Assembly: GCA_900550395.1 (NCBI GenBank)
Contig: URSD01000049.1
Location: forward strand, 1 to 15,664
Source: an uncultured Porphyromonadaceae bacterium
Lineage (GTDB): Bacteria > Bacteroidota > Bacteroidia > Bacteroidales > Muribaculaceae
DNA length: 15,664 bases
Direction: 5' to 3'
Positions 6,990 through 14,506 of the stretch are shown here, piece by piece. The notes under the pieces are model-generated. The model saw only the letters and a list, made by a program, of their open reading frames with translations, had not been told where the DNA came from and searched no databases. Numbering within the stretch: position 1 is the stretch's first letter; every line of letters starts with the position of its first letter. The translations under genes and the position numbers were made by a program.

Positions 6990-8176
6990 GTGCTAAAAAG
7001 ACATTAACGGGTAATGTAGGCGAATGGAGTGAAATATATGTTTTCTTCCGTCTACTTGCTACCGGCAAAATGAATGTGGCTGATGACACCCTAACAGCGA
7101 TACCCAACGAATTTTATAAAATTCTCGCTATACTTCGTAAGGAAGCCGAAAGAGAGAATCAATACCTCCGCGCTGATGATCGCATCATAATCAAGATAAA
7201 AAATGATGTTACAGGAGGCGTCGAAGAATTTTCAATGTCAGTGGAACAATTTGCTCATAATGCAGATGTTCTTCTTGAAAACTTGAAAAAACAAACAGGC
7301 CGAACAGCTGCCTATCCTGAAATTCAAGACTTCATGAGCAAATTGGAAATTTCTTCAATTAAGGATATTGGGCATAAACGAGACATAACTATATCCATTG
7401 AGGACTTCCATAATGGTATGGCTCAAACTTTAGGTTTCAGCATTAAATCTTTTCTTGGCAAACAGTCTACGCTATTCAATCCCGGAGCAGGCACCAACTT
7501 TATCTTTAAAGTTGATTTCCCTGAGAACGTTACAGTTGACTGCGATTCTTTTAATGCTGAAACTTACAATGGTATGCCAAGTAAGATTGCCGCTCGTATA
7601 TCGAAGATAGAAACACTTGGCGGCAAAATTTCATTTGACCATGTCCAATCGGATTGTTTAACTCAAAACTTGCGCACCATTGATGGCGAATTGCCGATTA
7701 TCCTTGCTAATGCGTTGTTGTACAAATACGCAAACAGTCTTTCTTCATGGCCTGAGATTATTTCCGAGCTGAACAAATCTAATCCTCTGGGCTACCGGAT
7801 TGCACCAAACAGCCCGGTTTATGAAGTCAAAATTGCGCGCTTCCTTCAAGATGCCGCAATGGGTATGACACCTGAAACGCCGTGGAGTGGTTTCTATGAT
7901 GCAGACGGAGGTCAGATTATTGTAAAAAAGGATGGTGACATAGTCTGCTATCATATTTATGAGCTAAATAGATTTCGGCAGTATCTTCTTAATGCTACTC
8001 GCATTGAGCAACCTTCTACCGGTGAAGATGGAGACAACCCCGGTCATATTAGACTTGATGCAAAAACGGGCAAGCCCAAGAAACCATACCTTTTCGGATG
8101 GCTATATAATGAGAAAGGTAACTACTATTTCAAGATAAATCTCCAAGTAAGGTTCAAGTCTATTTCTCAAAGATAA
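6986..8176 (+). CDS. HpaII-family type II restriction endonuclease
   Basis: It would cleave unmethylated recognition sites, CCGG in the characterised HpaII enzyme. The 396-residue protein shows family hallmarks recalled by eye: GEWSEIYVFFRLLATGKM near the start (12-29), and the core DITISIEDFHNG (133-144) leading into GFSIKSFLG (150-158), STLFNP (161-166) and TNF (170-172). D133 and K154 are candidate catalytic residues of a PD-(D/E)xK-like site; this is inference. The ATG overlaps the methyltransferase stop (ATGA), a coupled arrangement placing the nuclease last, so protection is made first. No controller (C) protein gene is present. Composition is AT-richer (37% GC in one sampled line) than the flanking genes, consistent with transfer. 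It appears full length and intact. Confidence 0.85.
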   Translation: MSAKKTLTGNVGEWSEIYVFFRLLATGKMNVADDTLTAIPNEFYKILAILRKEAERENQYLRADDRIIIKIKNDVTGGVEEFSMSVEQFAHNADVLLENLKKQTGRTAAYPEIQDFMSKLEISSIKDIGHKRDITISIEDFHNGMAQTLGFSIKSFLGKQSTLFNPGAGTNFIFKVDFPENVTVDCDSFNAETYNGMPSKIAARISKIETLGGKISFDHVQSDCLTQNLRTIDGELPIILANALLYKYANSLSSWPEIISELNKSNPLGYRIAPNSPVYEVKIARFLQDAAMGMTPETPWSGFYDADGGQIIVKKDGDIVCYHIYELNRFRQYLLNATRIEQPSTGEDGDNPGHIRLDAKTGKPKKPYLFGWLYNEKGNYYFKINLQVRFKSISQR

Positions 8177-8211
8177 CGCTAATATTCAAGCTGAAGACTA
8201 ATCGTAGGAAA

Positions 8212-8958
8212 ATGACTTATTGGATTTTACCATGGAATAAAGATGTATATAACCTACCTCAATGTCTAATAGACTTTGGGTTTGTCGAATGGCGGCAACA
8301 AAATAAACTTGCTGCCGGCGATATCGTATTCTTATATTGCTCCAGCCCTGTACGTCAAATTATGTATATGATGCGGGTTTCTAAAATCGATATCCCTTAT
8401 TCAGACTCAATTAATGATGAATATCTGTTCAATTATGGATATAAACTCAAAGAAACCGACCTATATTCTCGTTTCGAGATGATAGCACAGGCCTCAAGAA
8501 ATAATTTTGAGCTATCGTATAGTAGGCTTCGTGAATTAGGACTCACTTCTCAGTTGCAAGGCGGAATTAAAGTACCCGAAAGCCTTTTATCGCACATTTT
8601 AGAGAATTTTGATGTCGTTTTTGATGACCTTTCTTGTACATATACTGAAGGAACTGCCCATAATATATCTGTTACATCTTACGAACGTAACGAAAAGGCC
8701 CGAATGGCTTGTCTCTCTCATTTTGGTTATACTTGCCAAATATGCGGAATGAATTTTGAAGAAAAATATGGCAACGTGGGTAAAGATTTTATCCACGTTC
8801 ACCATATAAATTTCATATCAACTTTGGGAGGTCAAGAGCATGAAATCAATCCGCTGATAGATTTGATACCCGTTTGCCCGAATTGTCATGCGATGCTTCA
8901 CAGAAAAATTAATGGTAAATATCTTAAACCTGAAGAACTCAAAAGTCTATTGTCCTGA
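8212..8958 (+). CDS. Probable EVE-HNH endonuclease (modification-dependent restriction candidate)
   Basis: Two parts are visible in 248 residues. Residues 1-140 begin YWILPWNKDVY and contain AGDIVFLYCSSP (35-46) and MYMMRVSKI (51-59), the layout of EVE/PUA-type domains that hold modified bases. Residues 160-235 form an HNH nuclease: C175/C178 and C222/C225 as zinc pairs, HVHHI (195-199) with the catalytic His, and PVCPNCHAMLHR (220-231) supplying N224 and H230. EVE-HNH proteins studied elsewhere are type IV enzymes cutting DNA carrying modified cytosine. The gene sits 35 bases after the HpaII-like gene on the same strand and probably shares its transcript. The HNH half is secure; the EVE half is a by-eye match. 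It could alternatively be an accessory nicking enzyme of the R-M system. Confidence 0.75.
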   Translation: MTYWILPWNKDVYNLPQCLIDFGFVEWRQQNKLAAGDIVFLYCSSPVRQIMYMMRVSKIDIPYSDSINDEYLFNYGYKLKETDLYSRFEMIAQASRNNFELSYSRLRELGLTSQLQGGIKVPESLLSHILENFDVVFDDLSCTYTEGTAHNISVTSYERNEKARMACLSHFGYTCQICGMNFEEKYGNVGKDFIHVHHINFISTLGGQEHEINPLIDLIPVCPNCHAMLHRKINGKYLKPEELKSLLS

Positions 8959-9022
8959 ATATCCAGTTCATTTAGGATGTGCGTACAGTTAAGAGTTGTA
9001 GAATATTGAACTTACCCAAATT

Positions 9023-9790
9023 ATGGAAGATAGTAATTATAATAAGTTTCTCAGTGAATTAAACTTACACTTCGATAATATAGTCTCAATAATTAATCCC
9101 TTAGGAATAGAACTCGCTGAAAAACTAAATTCAATTTCTATAAGTGAACCTCAATACAAGGTATATGTTATTGCGTTTGATATATTAAAAAGAATCCGGA
9201 ATAACATAGCCCTGCTTCAATTTATTAGAATTAACGACACTTCTTGTGTTCCATATCGTCTTATCCTCCGTTCTATCACAGGGGATTTAATTGAAACATT
9301 ATATATACTGACAATTCCAGACAAAGAAAGGTCGTCTGAATTATGGAAAAGAGAATTGGAGTTTGTTGTTCACACTAACTTATATGGTATAAGCAAATAT
9401 GAGTTTTTTGAGGGTCGAAACCCTAATTCAATGAAAGGAATTGACCTCGAACATTTAAAACAGATATTTCCCGACTATGTAGATCCTGACACAGGAACTT
9501 TTTACTCCACGAGTGGGACAAATAGAAAAATGAGTACAGCTAATATGTTAGAGCATTTGGCTAAGAGGGAAATTTTTTCTAAGGAATATCAACAACTTTA
9601 TAGTAATTATAAACTATTATCATTTACCGAGCATTACAATTACTTTGGACGTAGATACTCATATTGGTGCGAAAATGATTATATCGTTATTTTAGATATT
9701 GTAAAATGGCTCTACGTTGGCATTGATACTTTAGGTAAAATTATTAGAGAATGGTTAGATACAGGCACCATTAACACCTCAGAAAACTAA
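9023..9790 (+). CDS. Unknown, very AT-rich gene at the end of the defence island (255 aa)
   Basis: I do not recognise the family. The 255-residue protein is predicted mostly helical by eye, with no signal peptide or clear membrane span. Conserved-looking patches include IAFDILKRIRNNIALLQFI (about 49-67), then RLILRSITGDLIETLYIL, and NYKLLSFTEHYNYFGRRY later. The general look recalls soluble helical families such as DUF5677, but this is weak. The R-x4-6-H signature of HEPN toxins was not found. It lies 64 bases after the HNH gene and ahead of a strong terminator (9900-9944), so it may be the last gene of the island transcript. At 32% GC in one sampled line it is the most AT-rich gene here. A defence role is suggested only by position. 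Confidence 0.7.
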   Translation: MEDSNYNKFLSELNLHFDNIVSIINPLGIELAEKLNSISISEPQYKVYVIAFDILKRIRNNIALLQFIRINDTSCVPYRLILRSITGDLIETLYILTIPDKERSSELWKRELEFVVHTNLYGISKYEFFEGRNPNSMKGIDLEHLKQIFPDYVDPDTGTFYSTSGTNRKMSTANMLEHLAKREIFSKEYQQLYSNYKLLSFTEHYNYFGRRYSYWCENDYIVILDIVKWLYVGIDTLGKIIREWLDTGTINTSEN

Positions 9791-9899
9791 GGGAGTTGCG
9801 GCACCGCCGCCGCGCTTTCGTGAATCGAGTCTAAAGTCTCGACCGGAAGGCTTCAATCGCTAACTCTTGCTTCGCAAGCGACTTCGTCGATAACATACA

Positions 9900-9944
9900 G
9901 CGGGCTTCGGCACCAACTTTTCGTTGGATCCGAAGCCCGCTTTT
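9900..9944 (+). terminator. Strong intrinsic terminator after the defence island
   Basis: A perfect 11-bp GC-rich stem (GCGGGCTTCGG at 9900-9910 with 9930-9940) continues after a 2-base internal loop into a 5-bp inner stem (9913-9917 with 9923-9927) with loop TTTTC, and is followed by TTTT (9941-9944). It faces the plus strand and lies 110 bases after the stop of the last island gene. Confidence 0.85.
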
Positions 9945-10152
9945 CGGACGGATAGGATGTTCTTGCAATGCGGTTTCAAATAAGGGTGGACACACGGGCG
10001 CCTTTTCGGACGTTAGTCCGTGGGATCGTCGGTGTGAGCCGGGACCAAGGTCCGTCAGCACGCGCTGTCGCTTCCTGCCGGAGCTCGGCGCGTGGAGGAC
10101 GATGGCGCGCTGTCCCATGGCTCGTCTGCTACGCCTCCTCACGCATGGGCTG

Positions 10153-10178
10153 AAAACTGCCCGCCACGCTCCGCGGGC
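10153..10178 (-). terminator. Possible terminator of the minus-strand operon
   Basis: On the minus strand a 6-bp stem (10173-10178 with 10159-10164, loop of 8) is followed two bases later by TTTT (10156-10153). It lies about 150 bases beyond the last stop codon of the leftward operon. The short stem and long loop make it a weak candidate. Confidence 0.35.
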
Positions 10179-10324
10179 TTCCGATACCGGTCATTACTCC
10201 TCGTTTGAGCCGCTTTGCACGAGCCGTTCTATATCGCGGTTCTGCTTTTGTCGCTTTTGACCTTATGTCTTTGTGTATCCGTCGGGCGATTGATTTTTCC
10301 GGCGTAAAAAGATTGAGGAGAGTG

Positions 10325-12388
10325 CTATCGGCGGAGGGTGCCCATGCCGTTGTTCTGCATGAGGCCACCGCCGCCGGCACGGTTGTAGGTGTTGTTGCCG
10401 CGGCGGTTGTTGCCGTAGCCGGCGTTGTTGATGAAGTTGGAGCTGCCGAATTCGTCTTCCTCCTCTTCGTCATCCTCGCCGGGGCGTTTCTCGCCGGGAC
10501 GGAGCTTGGGCTTGTTCTTCTTGATGGCGAGAGGCTTCTGCATGTCGACGGGCAGCTCGTTGACGTTCCAGTCCTGCGTCACGTCCCAGTTCTTCTTCAG
10601 CTTCAGGGCCTTGGAGAAGTAGTAGACGTCCTCGGGCTGTATGCTGTCGAGGATGCCGGTGTCCCAGCGGCCGTTGCCGTTGCGGTCGGCCACGAGGCGG
10701 GCGTAGTATGTGCCGGGGTTGAGGTGACGCAGCACGGCGTGGCCGTCGGCCACGCGGGCGAAGTACACCGGCGCGTCGCTGCCGTTGAGCAGCTGCACGA
10801 AGGCCGGAACGGAGTCGAGGCCGGTGATGTTGAAGTCCACGGAGGAGTATTCCTCCTCGGGCTTCACAGTGAACTCGTGCTTGAAAGGCTTGTTGAAGTT
10901 GCCATAGATGCCGGTGATGGCGGCCGAGTCGACGGTGAGGCGGTACTTGGCGCCGGGCGTCCAGTCGTAGGCGAGGCGTCGGCGCAGCAGGTTGAGGCTG
11001 TCGGCGAGCAGGCGCGGAGGCTCGACGGGTATGTAGAGGGTGTCCTCCAGGACTTCCAGGCGTATGGCGGCCGTGTCGATGGACGCAAGGGGCTGGTCGG
11101 CCTCAAGCACCACGGGCAGGTGGACGTCCTGCGAGGAGCCGCCGCCGGCACGCAGGTTCAGGAACTCGATGGGCGGCGGGGGCAGCACGGTGTCGGCCCC
11201 GAGGCTGTCGGCCTCCTCGGCTTTCTTCTTTTTCTTCTTCTCCTTGGCGGGCTTGGGGTCCTTGAAGAAGAAGCGGAGGGTGTCGGTGGTCCACTGAAGC
11301 TGCTCCAGCGAGTCGGGCTTCTGGTAGCGTATGGCAAGGCGCAGCGAGTCGGTGCGGTAGACCATCGAGTCCGTAATCCAGTAGCGGAGCGTGTCGCGCG
11401 TGGGGTTGATCTGCGCCAGCAGCCAGTCGGGGCGCGGGTCGATGCGGCGCGCTCCGGGAGTGGTGTCGTTGACGACGCTGATCTGCGGCAGGGAGTCGCA
11501 CGTGGCGCCGAAACCCAGGGTGAGGGTGCGGCGCGTGGGGCGCGCGTAGTCCTTGAGATACTGCGCACGGTAGCCTTCGTTGAACCACGTGAGCAGCACG
11601 TCGTTGGGCAGATAGCGCACGCCGCCATGGGTCACGAGCGAGTCGGTGCCCTGGCTGGAGCGCAGCGTGTCGGTGACCTCTATGGCCTCGACGGAGGGGC
11701 TGATGTCGAAGTCGTACCAGGCGACGTCCTCCGAACGGTCCCAGTGGTAGTCGCGGTTGATGTCGTTGATGGCGTAGAGGCGGTAGCGTCCGGCGTGGAG
11801 GCCGCGCACGGTGAACTGTCCGAGCTGGTTGGTGCGGGCCACGCGCTCCATGCGCAGGGTGCGCACCGTGGAGTCGGCGAGGACGGAGTCGACGCTGTAG
11901 ACGCCCACGAGCATGCCCTGCGCGGGCTCCAGGTTGTCAGCCTCGAGCACCATGCCGGAGATGCGCAGGGTGTCGATAGAGGGGCCGGTGGAGAAGTCGA
12001 GGGCGAAGCCGTCGAGGATGTTGCCCTCGTTGAGGTCCTTGATGGCGTCGCCGAAGTCGATGGTGTAGGTGGTGTTGGGGATGAGCGTGTCGCGCAGCTC
12101 CACGCTCAGGCGGCGTCCGTTGGCGCTGACGGCGGGCGGGGTGGTCTGCGCGGGCGAGACGATGACCTTGTTGAAGGCGTCGTCGAGCTGTATGTTCTCG
12201 TCGAAGAAGACGGCGAAGCGCGTGGTGCCGACATCGGTTGAGCCGGGGGCCGGGCGCGCCGACACGAACACGGGAGGGGTCTCGTCGCGCGCGCCGCCCT
12301 CGGGACGGCCTATGCTGGCGCAGGCGGGGGCCAAGAGGCCTCCGGCCACGCTGAGCAGAGCAAGCAGATGTCGCCAGGAGAATCGCAT
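10325..12388 (-). CDS. BIG_5-type Ig-domain outer-surface lipoprotein (687 aa)
   Basis: A probable lipoprotein of a type common in Bacteroidales. The start at 12388 is preferred: it follows the transporter stop by 4 bases and gives a clean signal peptide with lipobox LAPAC (C23). A Met at 12412 would overlap that gene and add eight basic/polar residues. After GRPEGGARDETPP (28-39) comes a BIG_5-like domain (about 38-135). A second beta domain at about 140-240 includes GQFTVRGLHAGRYRLYAI (190-207), similar to carboxypeptidase-regulatory folds. Residues 383-389 are a lysine run, and a further beta region holds DRNGNGRWDTG (568-578), perhaps calcium-binding. The tail is acidic (about 638-646) and then Asn/Gly-rich (649-685), probably disordered. 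It is last in a four-gene operon. The precise function is unknown; envelope location is inferred from the lipobox. Confidence 0.85.
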   Translation of the reverse strand: MRFSWRHLLALLSVAGGLLAPACASIGRPEGGARDETPPVFVSARPAPGSTDVGTTRFAVFFDENIQLDDAFNKVIVSPAQTTPPAVSANGRRLSVELRDTLIPNTTYTIDFGDAIKDLNEGNILDGFALDFSTGPSIDTLRISGMVLEADNLEPAQGMLVGVYSVDSVLADSTVRTLRMERVARTNQLGQFTVRGLHAGRYRLYAINDINRDYHWDRSEDVAWYDFDISPSVEAIEVTDTLRSSQGTDSLVTHGGVRYLPNDVLLTWFNEGYRAQYLKDYARPTRRTLTLGFGATCDSLPQISVVNDTTPGARRIDPRPDWLLAQINPTRDTLRYWITDSMVYRTDSLRLAIRYQKPDSLEQLQWTTDTLRFFFKDPKPAKEKKKKKKAEEADSLGADTVLPPPPIEFLNLRAGGGSSQDVHLPVVLEADQPLASIDTAAIRLEVLEDTLYIPVEPPRLLADSLNLLRRRLAYDWTPGAKYRLTVDSAAITGIYGNFNKPFKHEFTVKPEEEYSSVDFNITGLDSVPAFVQLLNGSDAPVYFARVADGHAVLRHLNPGTYYARLVADRNGNGRWDTGILDSIQPEDVYYFSKALKLKKNWDVTQDWNVNELPVDMQKPLAIKKNKPKLRPGEKRPGEDDEEEEDEFGSSNFINNAGYGNNRRGNNTYNRAGGGGLMQNNGMGTLRR

Positions 12389-12392
12389 AGAG

Positions 12393-14060
12393 TTATTTCG
12401 TCGCTTTCTCAAGCCACTTGACCATGGAGAGCATCACCGTCATGGAGAGGAGGCAGAAGCCTGCGAAGACGGCCCAGCACATCCACTGCTGCGGGAAGAC
12501 GTTGAGCATGGTGACGCCGAGGGCGATGAAGAGGTTGCCGACGGCCGTGGAGGTGAGCCACAAGCCCTGGCAGATGCCCTGGAGATGCTTCGGGGCTATC
12601 TTCGACACGAACGAAAGGCCCAGCGGCGAGATGAACAGCTCGGCCACGGTGAGGAACAGATAGGTGATTATCAGCACATAGGGACCTGACTTCATAGCCA
12701 TCTTGACGGACTCGCCGAGGCTGCGGAACTCCTCGCCCGAGGGATAGCCGTGAACCACGGCCACGATGATAAGGAAGATGTAGGCCAGGGCGGTGATGAG
12801 CATGCCGTAGGCTATCTTGCGGGGTGTGGAGACCTCCTTGCCGCGCTTGACGAGGGCGGCGAAGCCGAGCATGATGAGGGGTGTCAGCACGATGACGAAG
12901 AATGGGTTGATGCACTGCCATATCTCGGGAGCGACGTTGTCGGTGGTGACGAAGTCGCGGGCAAACACGGAGAGCGACTGGCCGTTCTGATGGAACGAGA
13001 ACCAGAAGAACACTACCACGCCGAGCACGGCATAGAGGGCGTACATGCGCTGACGAATCTCGCGGGCATCGTGCTTCACCTCCTCGGCGCTGACGGATGC
13101 GGCCTTGACCTTCTTGACGGGGTTGGGCAGACGCTTCATCACCCACACGAAGACGCCCATGGAAATGAGCATCGCCACTACGGAGGCTATGAACGAGAAG
13201 TGGACGCCGGTGTTGAAGATTTCAAGGTAGCTGGTGCAGAAGCCGCTGTCGACGGCACCGTTGAAGCCCACACGCTCGGCGAGCTGTGCGAGGTTGGCGG
13301 AGTCGGCGGGGCTCATGCCGTCGGCGTCGTTGATGAACATGTGGCAGAGGCGGGGCAGGTCGGCGTTGTACTTCAGGGCGTGTGCGTTGAGCCAGAACTC
13401 GCGGAGCAGGGGCGCGATGAAGGGCGCGATGACGCCGCCTATGTTGATGAACACGTAGAAAATCTGGAAGCCGGAGTCGCGGCGCGAGCGCGCAATCTCC
13501 AGGGCCTCGGGACCTTTCTTTGCGGCCTCGGCCTCGAAGTTGTCGTACATCTGGCCCACGATGGCCTGGAGGTTGCCCTTGAAGAGGCCGTTGCCGAAGG
13601 CTATCAGGAACAGTGCGAAGCAGGTGAACACCAGAATCCAGCTGACACCGCCGTCAACCGTGCCGGAGAAGACGGGGATGGAGAGCAGGCCGTAGCCGAG
13701 GGCCATCACCAGCAGGCCGGAGATGATGGTGGCCTTGTACTTCTGCGTGTGGTCGGCGATGAGGCCGCCGGGCAGGCTGAGCACGTAGATGAGGAAATAG
13801 AACACCGCATAGATCCATCCGGCCAGGTCGTCGGAGATGCCGAACTTGGAGCACAGGAAGAGGAGCAGGACGGCGTTCATGATGTAGTAGCCGAAGCGCT
13901 CGCCCATGTTGGCTATGGCGGCGGGAATCAGGCCCTTGGGGTGCTCGCGGCGCGCCTTGATGATGTAGAAGACTAAGAGAGGAATGACAACCACGAGGAT
14001 GGCGCAGAGAATGGCTACCGTCTGATTGTTGTTCCAGAAGTCGGACAGAAATTGTAGCAT
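12393..14060 (-). CDS. POT-family proton-coupled peptide transporter (555 aa)
   Basis: A major-facilitator inner-membrane protein importing di- and tripeptides with protons. Many hydrophobic helices are visible. Family signatures: NMGERFGYY (51-59), a variant of ExxERFxYY; GGLIADHTQKYKATIISG (98-115), the loop of the PTR2 signature; FGNGLFKGNLQAIVGQMY (155-172), corresponding to the usual FxxGxxKPN segment; FFWFSFHQNGQSLSVFA in the second half; and LTVAELFISPLGLSFVSKIAP near the TM10 position. The first Glu of the ExxER motif, tied to proton coupling, is Asn (N51), and the Pro of the KPN segment is Gly. It lies 23 bases after sufE and 4 before the lipoprotein gene, a tight operon. Pairing with an envelope M28 enzyme upstream suggests shared peptide use, which is inference. 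Confidence 0.92.
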   Translation of the reverse strand: MLQFLSDFWNNNQTVAILCAILVVVIPLLVFYIIKARREHPKGLIPAAIANMGERFGYYIMNAVLLLFLCSKFGISDDLAGWIYAVFYFLIYVLSLPGGLIADHTQKYKATIISGLLVMALGYGLLSIPVFSGTVDGGVSWILVFTCFALFLIAFGNGLFKGNLQAIVGQMYDNFEAEAAKKGPEALEIARSRRDSGFQIFYVFINIGGVIAPFIAPLLREFWLNAHALKYNADLPRLCHMFINDADGMSPADSANLAQLAERVGFNGAVDSGFCTSYLEIFNTGVHFSFIASVVAMLISMGVFVWVMKRLPNPVKKVKAASVSAEEVKHDAREIRQRMYALYAVLGVVVFFWFSFHQNGQSLSVFARDFVTTDNVAPEIWQCINPFFVIVLTPLIMLGFAALVKRGKEVSTPRKIAYGMLITALAYIFLIIVAVVHGYPSGEEFRSLGESVKMAMKSGPYVLIITYLFLTVAELFISPLGLSFVSKIAPKHLQGICQGLWLTSTAVGNLFIALGVTMLNVFPQQWMCWAVFAGFCLLSMTVMLSMVKWLEKATK

Positions 14061-14083
14061 ACGATGTGGTGTATTTGGAAGGT

Positions 14084-14506
14084 TTATTTTTGAGCTTTGA
14101 ATGCGAGGGCGTAGATGCGCATCTGCTTAACCATGGCGACGAGGCCGTTGCTGCGCGTGGGCGACAAGTGGCGGCTGAGACCTATCTCGTCGATGAAGTG
14201 GAGGTCGGCGCCGAGGACCTCGTCGGGGGTGTGTCCGTCGAGTACGCTGACGAGCAGCGAGATGATGCCCTTGACGATGATGGCGTCGGAGTCGGCGCGG
14301 AAGTGTATCGTGCCGTCGTCGGCGAGGGTAGCGTCGAGCCAAACGCGGCTCTGGCAGCCCTCTATGAGGCGGTCGGGGGTCTTGAGGTCGTCGGGCAGCG
14401 GCTCAAGCGCGTTGCCCAGGTCGATTATGTATCCGTATCGGTCCATCCAGTCCTCGATGTCGACGAATTCGTCGACAATCTCCTTCTGACGTTCTTCTAT
14501 AGTCAT
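14084..14506 (-). CDS. SufE-family sulfur acceptor/transfer protein
   Basis: SufE accepts persulfide sulfur from the cysteine desulfurase SufS and passes it on for iron-sulfur cluster assembly in the cytoplasm. The 140-residue length is typical. The reactive cysteine is C51 in LIEGCQSRVW (48-56), at the same position as in E. coli SufE. Other family features are the N-terminal helix with WMDRYGYIIDLG (20-31), DSDAIIVKGIISLLVSVLDG (residues 72-91) and the C-terminal IGLSRHLSPTRSNGL (108-122). Its start overlaps the M28 gene stop by 4 bases (ATGA). No other suf gene is in the window, so it is an isolated copy that must work with a desulfurase encoded elsewhere. Confidence 0.95.
   Translation of the reverse strand: MTIEERQKEIVDEFVDIEDWMDRYGYIIDLGNALEPLPDDLKTPDRLIEGCQSRVWLDATLADDGTIHFRADSDAIIVKGIISLLVSVLDGHTPDEVLGADLHFIDEIGLSRHLSPTRSNGLVAMVKQMRIYALAFKAQK

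Larger units (their letters stand above)
9791..10324. other. Structured intergenic region between defence island and host operon
   Basis: No supported gene; a 103-codon minus-strand frame (9831-10142) covers palindromes and looks spurious. Visible elements: a 5-bp stem at 9825-9842 (TCGAG/CTCGA), CTTGC-TTC-GCAAG at 9866-9878 (GCGAAGC on the minus strand), the terminator at 9900-9944, an 11-bp direct repeat CTTTTCGGACG (9940-9950 and 10003-10013), CGGAC-GTTA-GTCCG (10008-10021) and GGACC-AA-GGTCC (10043-10054). A structured RNA cannot be excluded, but I could not match RNase P, tmRNA, SRP or tRNA. Confidence 0.5.

Noticed and set aside
9831..10142. 103-codon minus-strand frame
   Set aside because: It spans the strong terminator and several palindromes, and its residues are the translation of those hairpins. 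There is no upstream start signal.
12389..12412. Alternative start of the BIG_5 lipoprotein at 12412
   Set aside because: It would overlap the transporter gene by 20 bases and put eight charged or polar residues before an otherwise standard lipoprotein signal.
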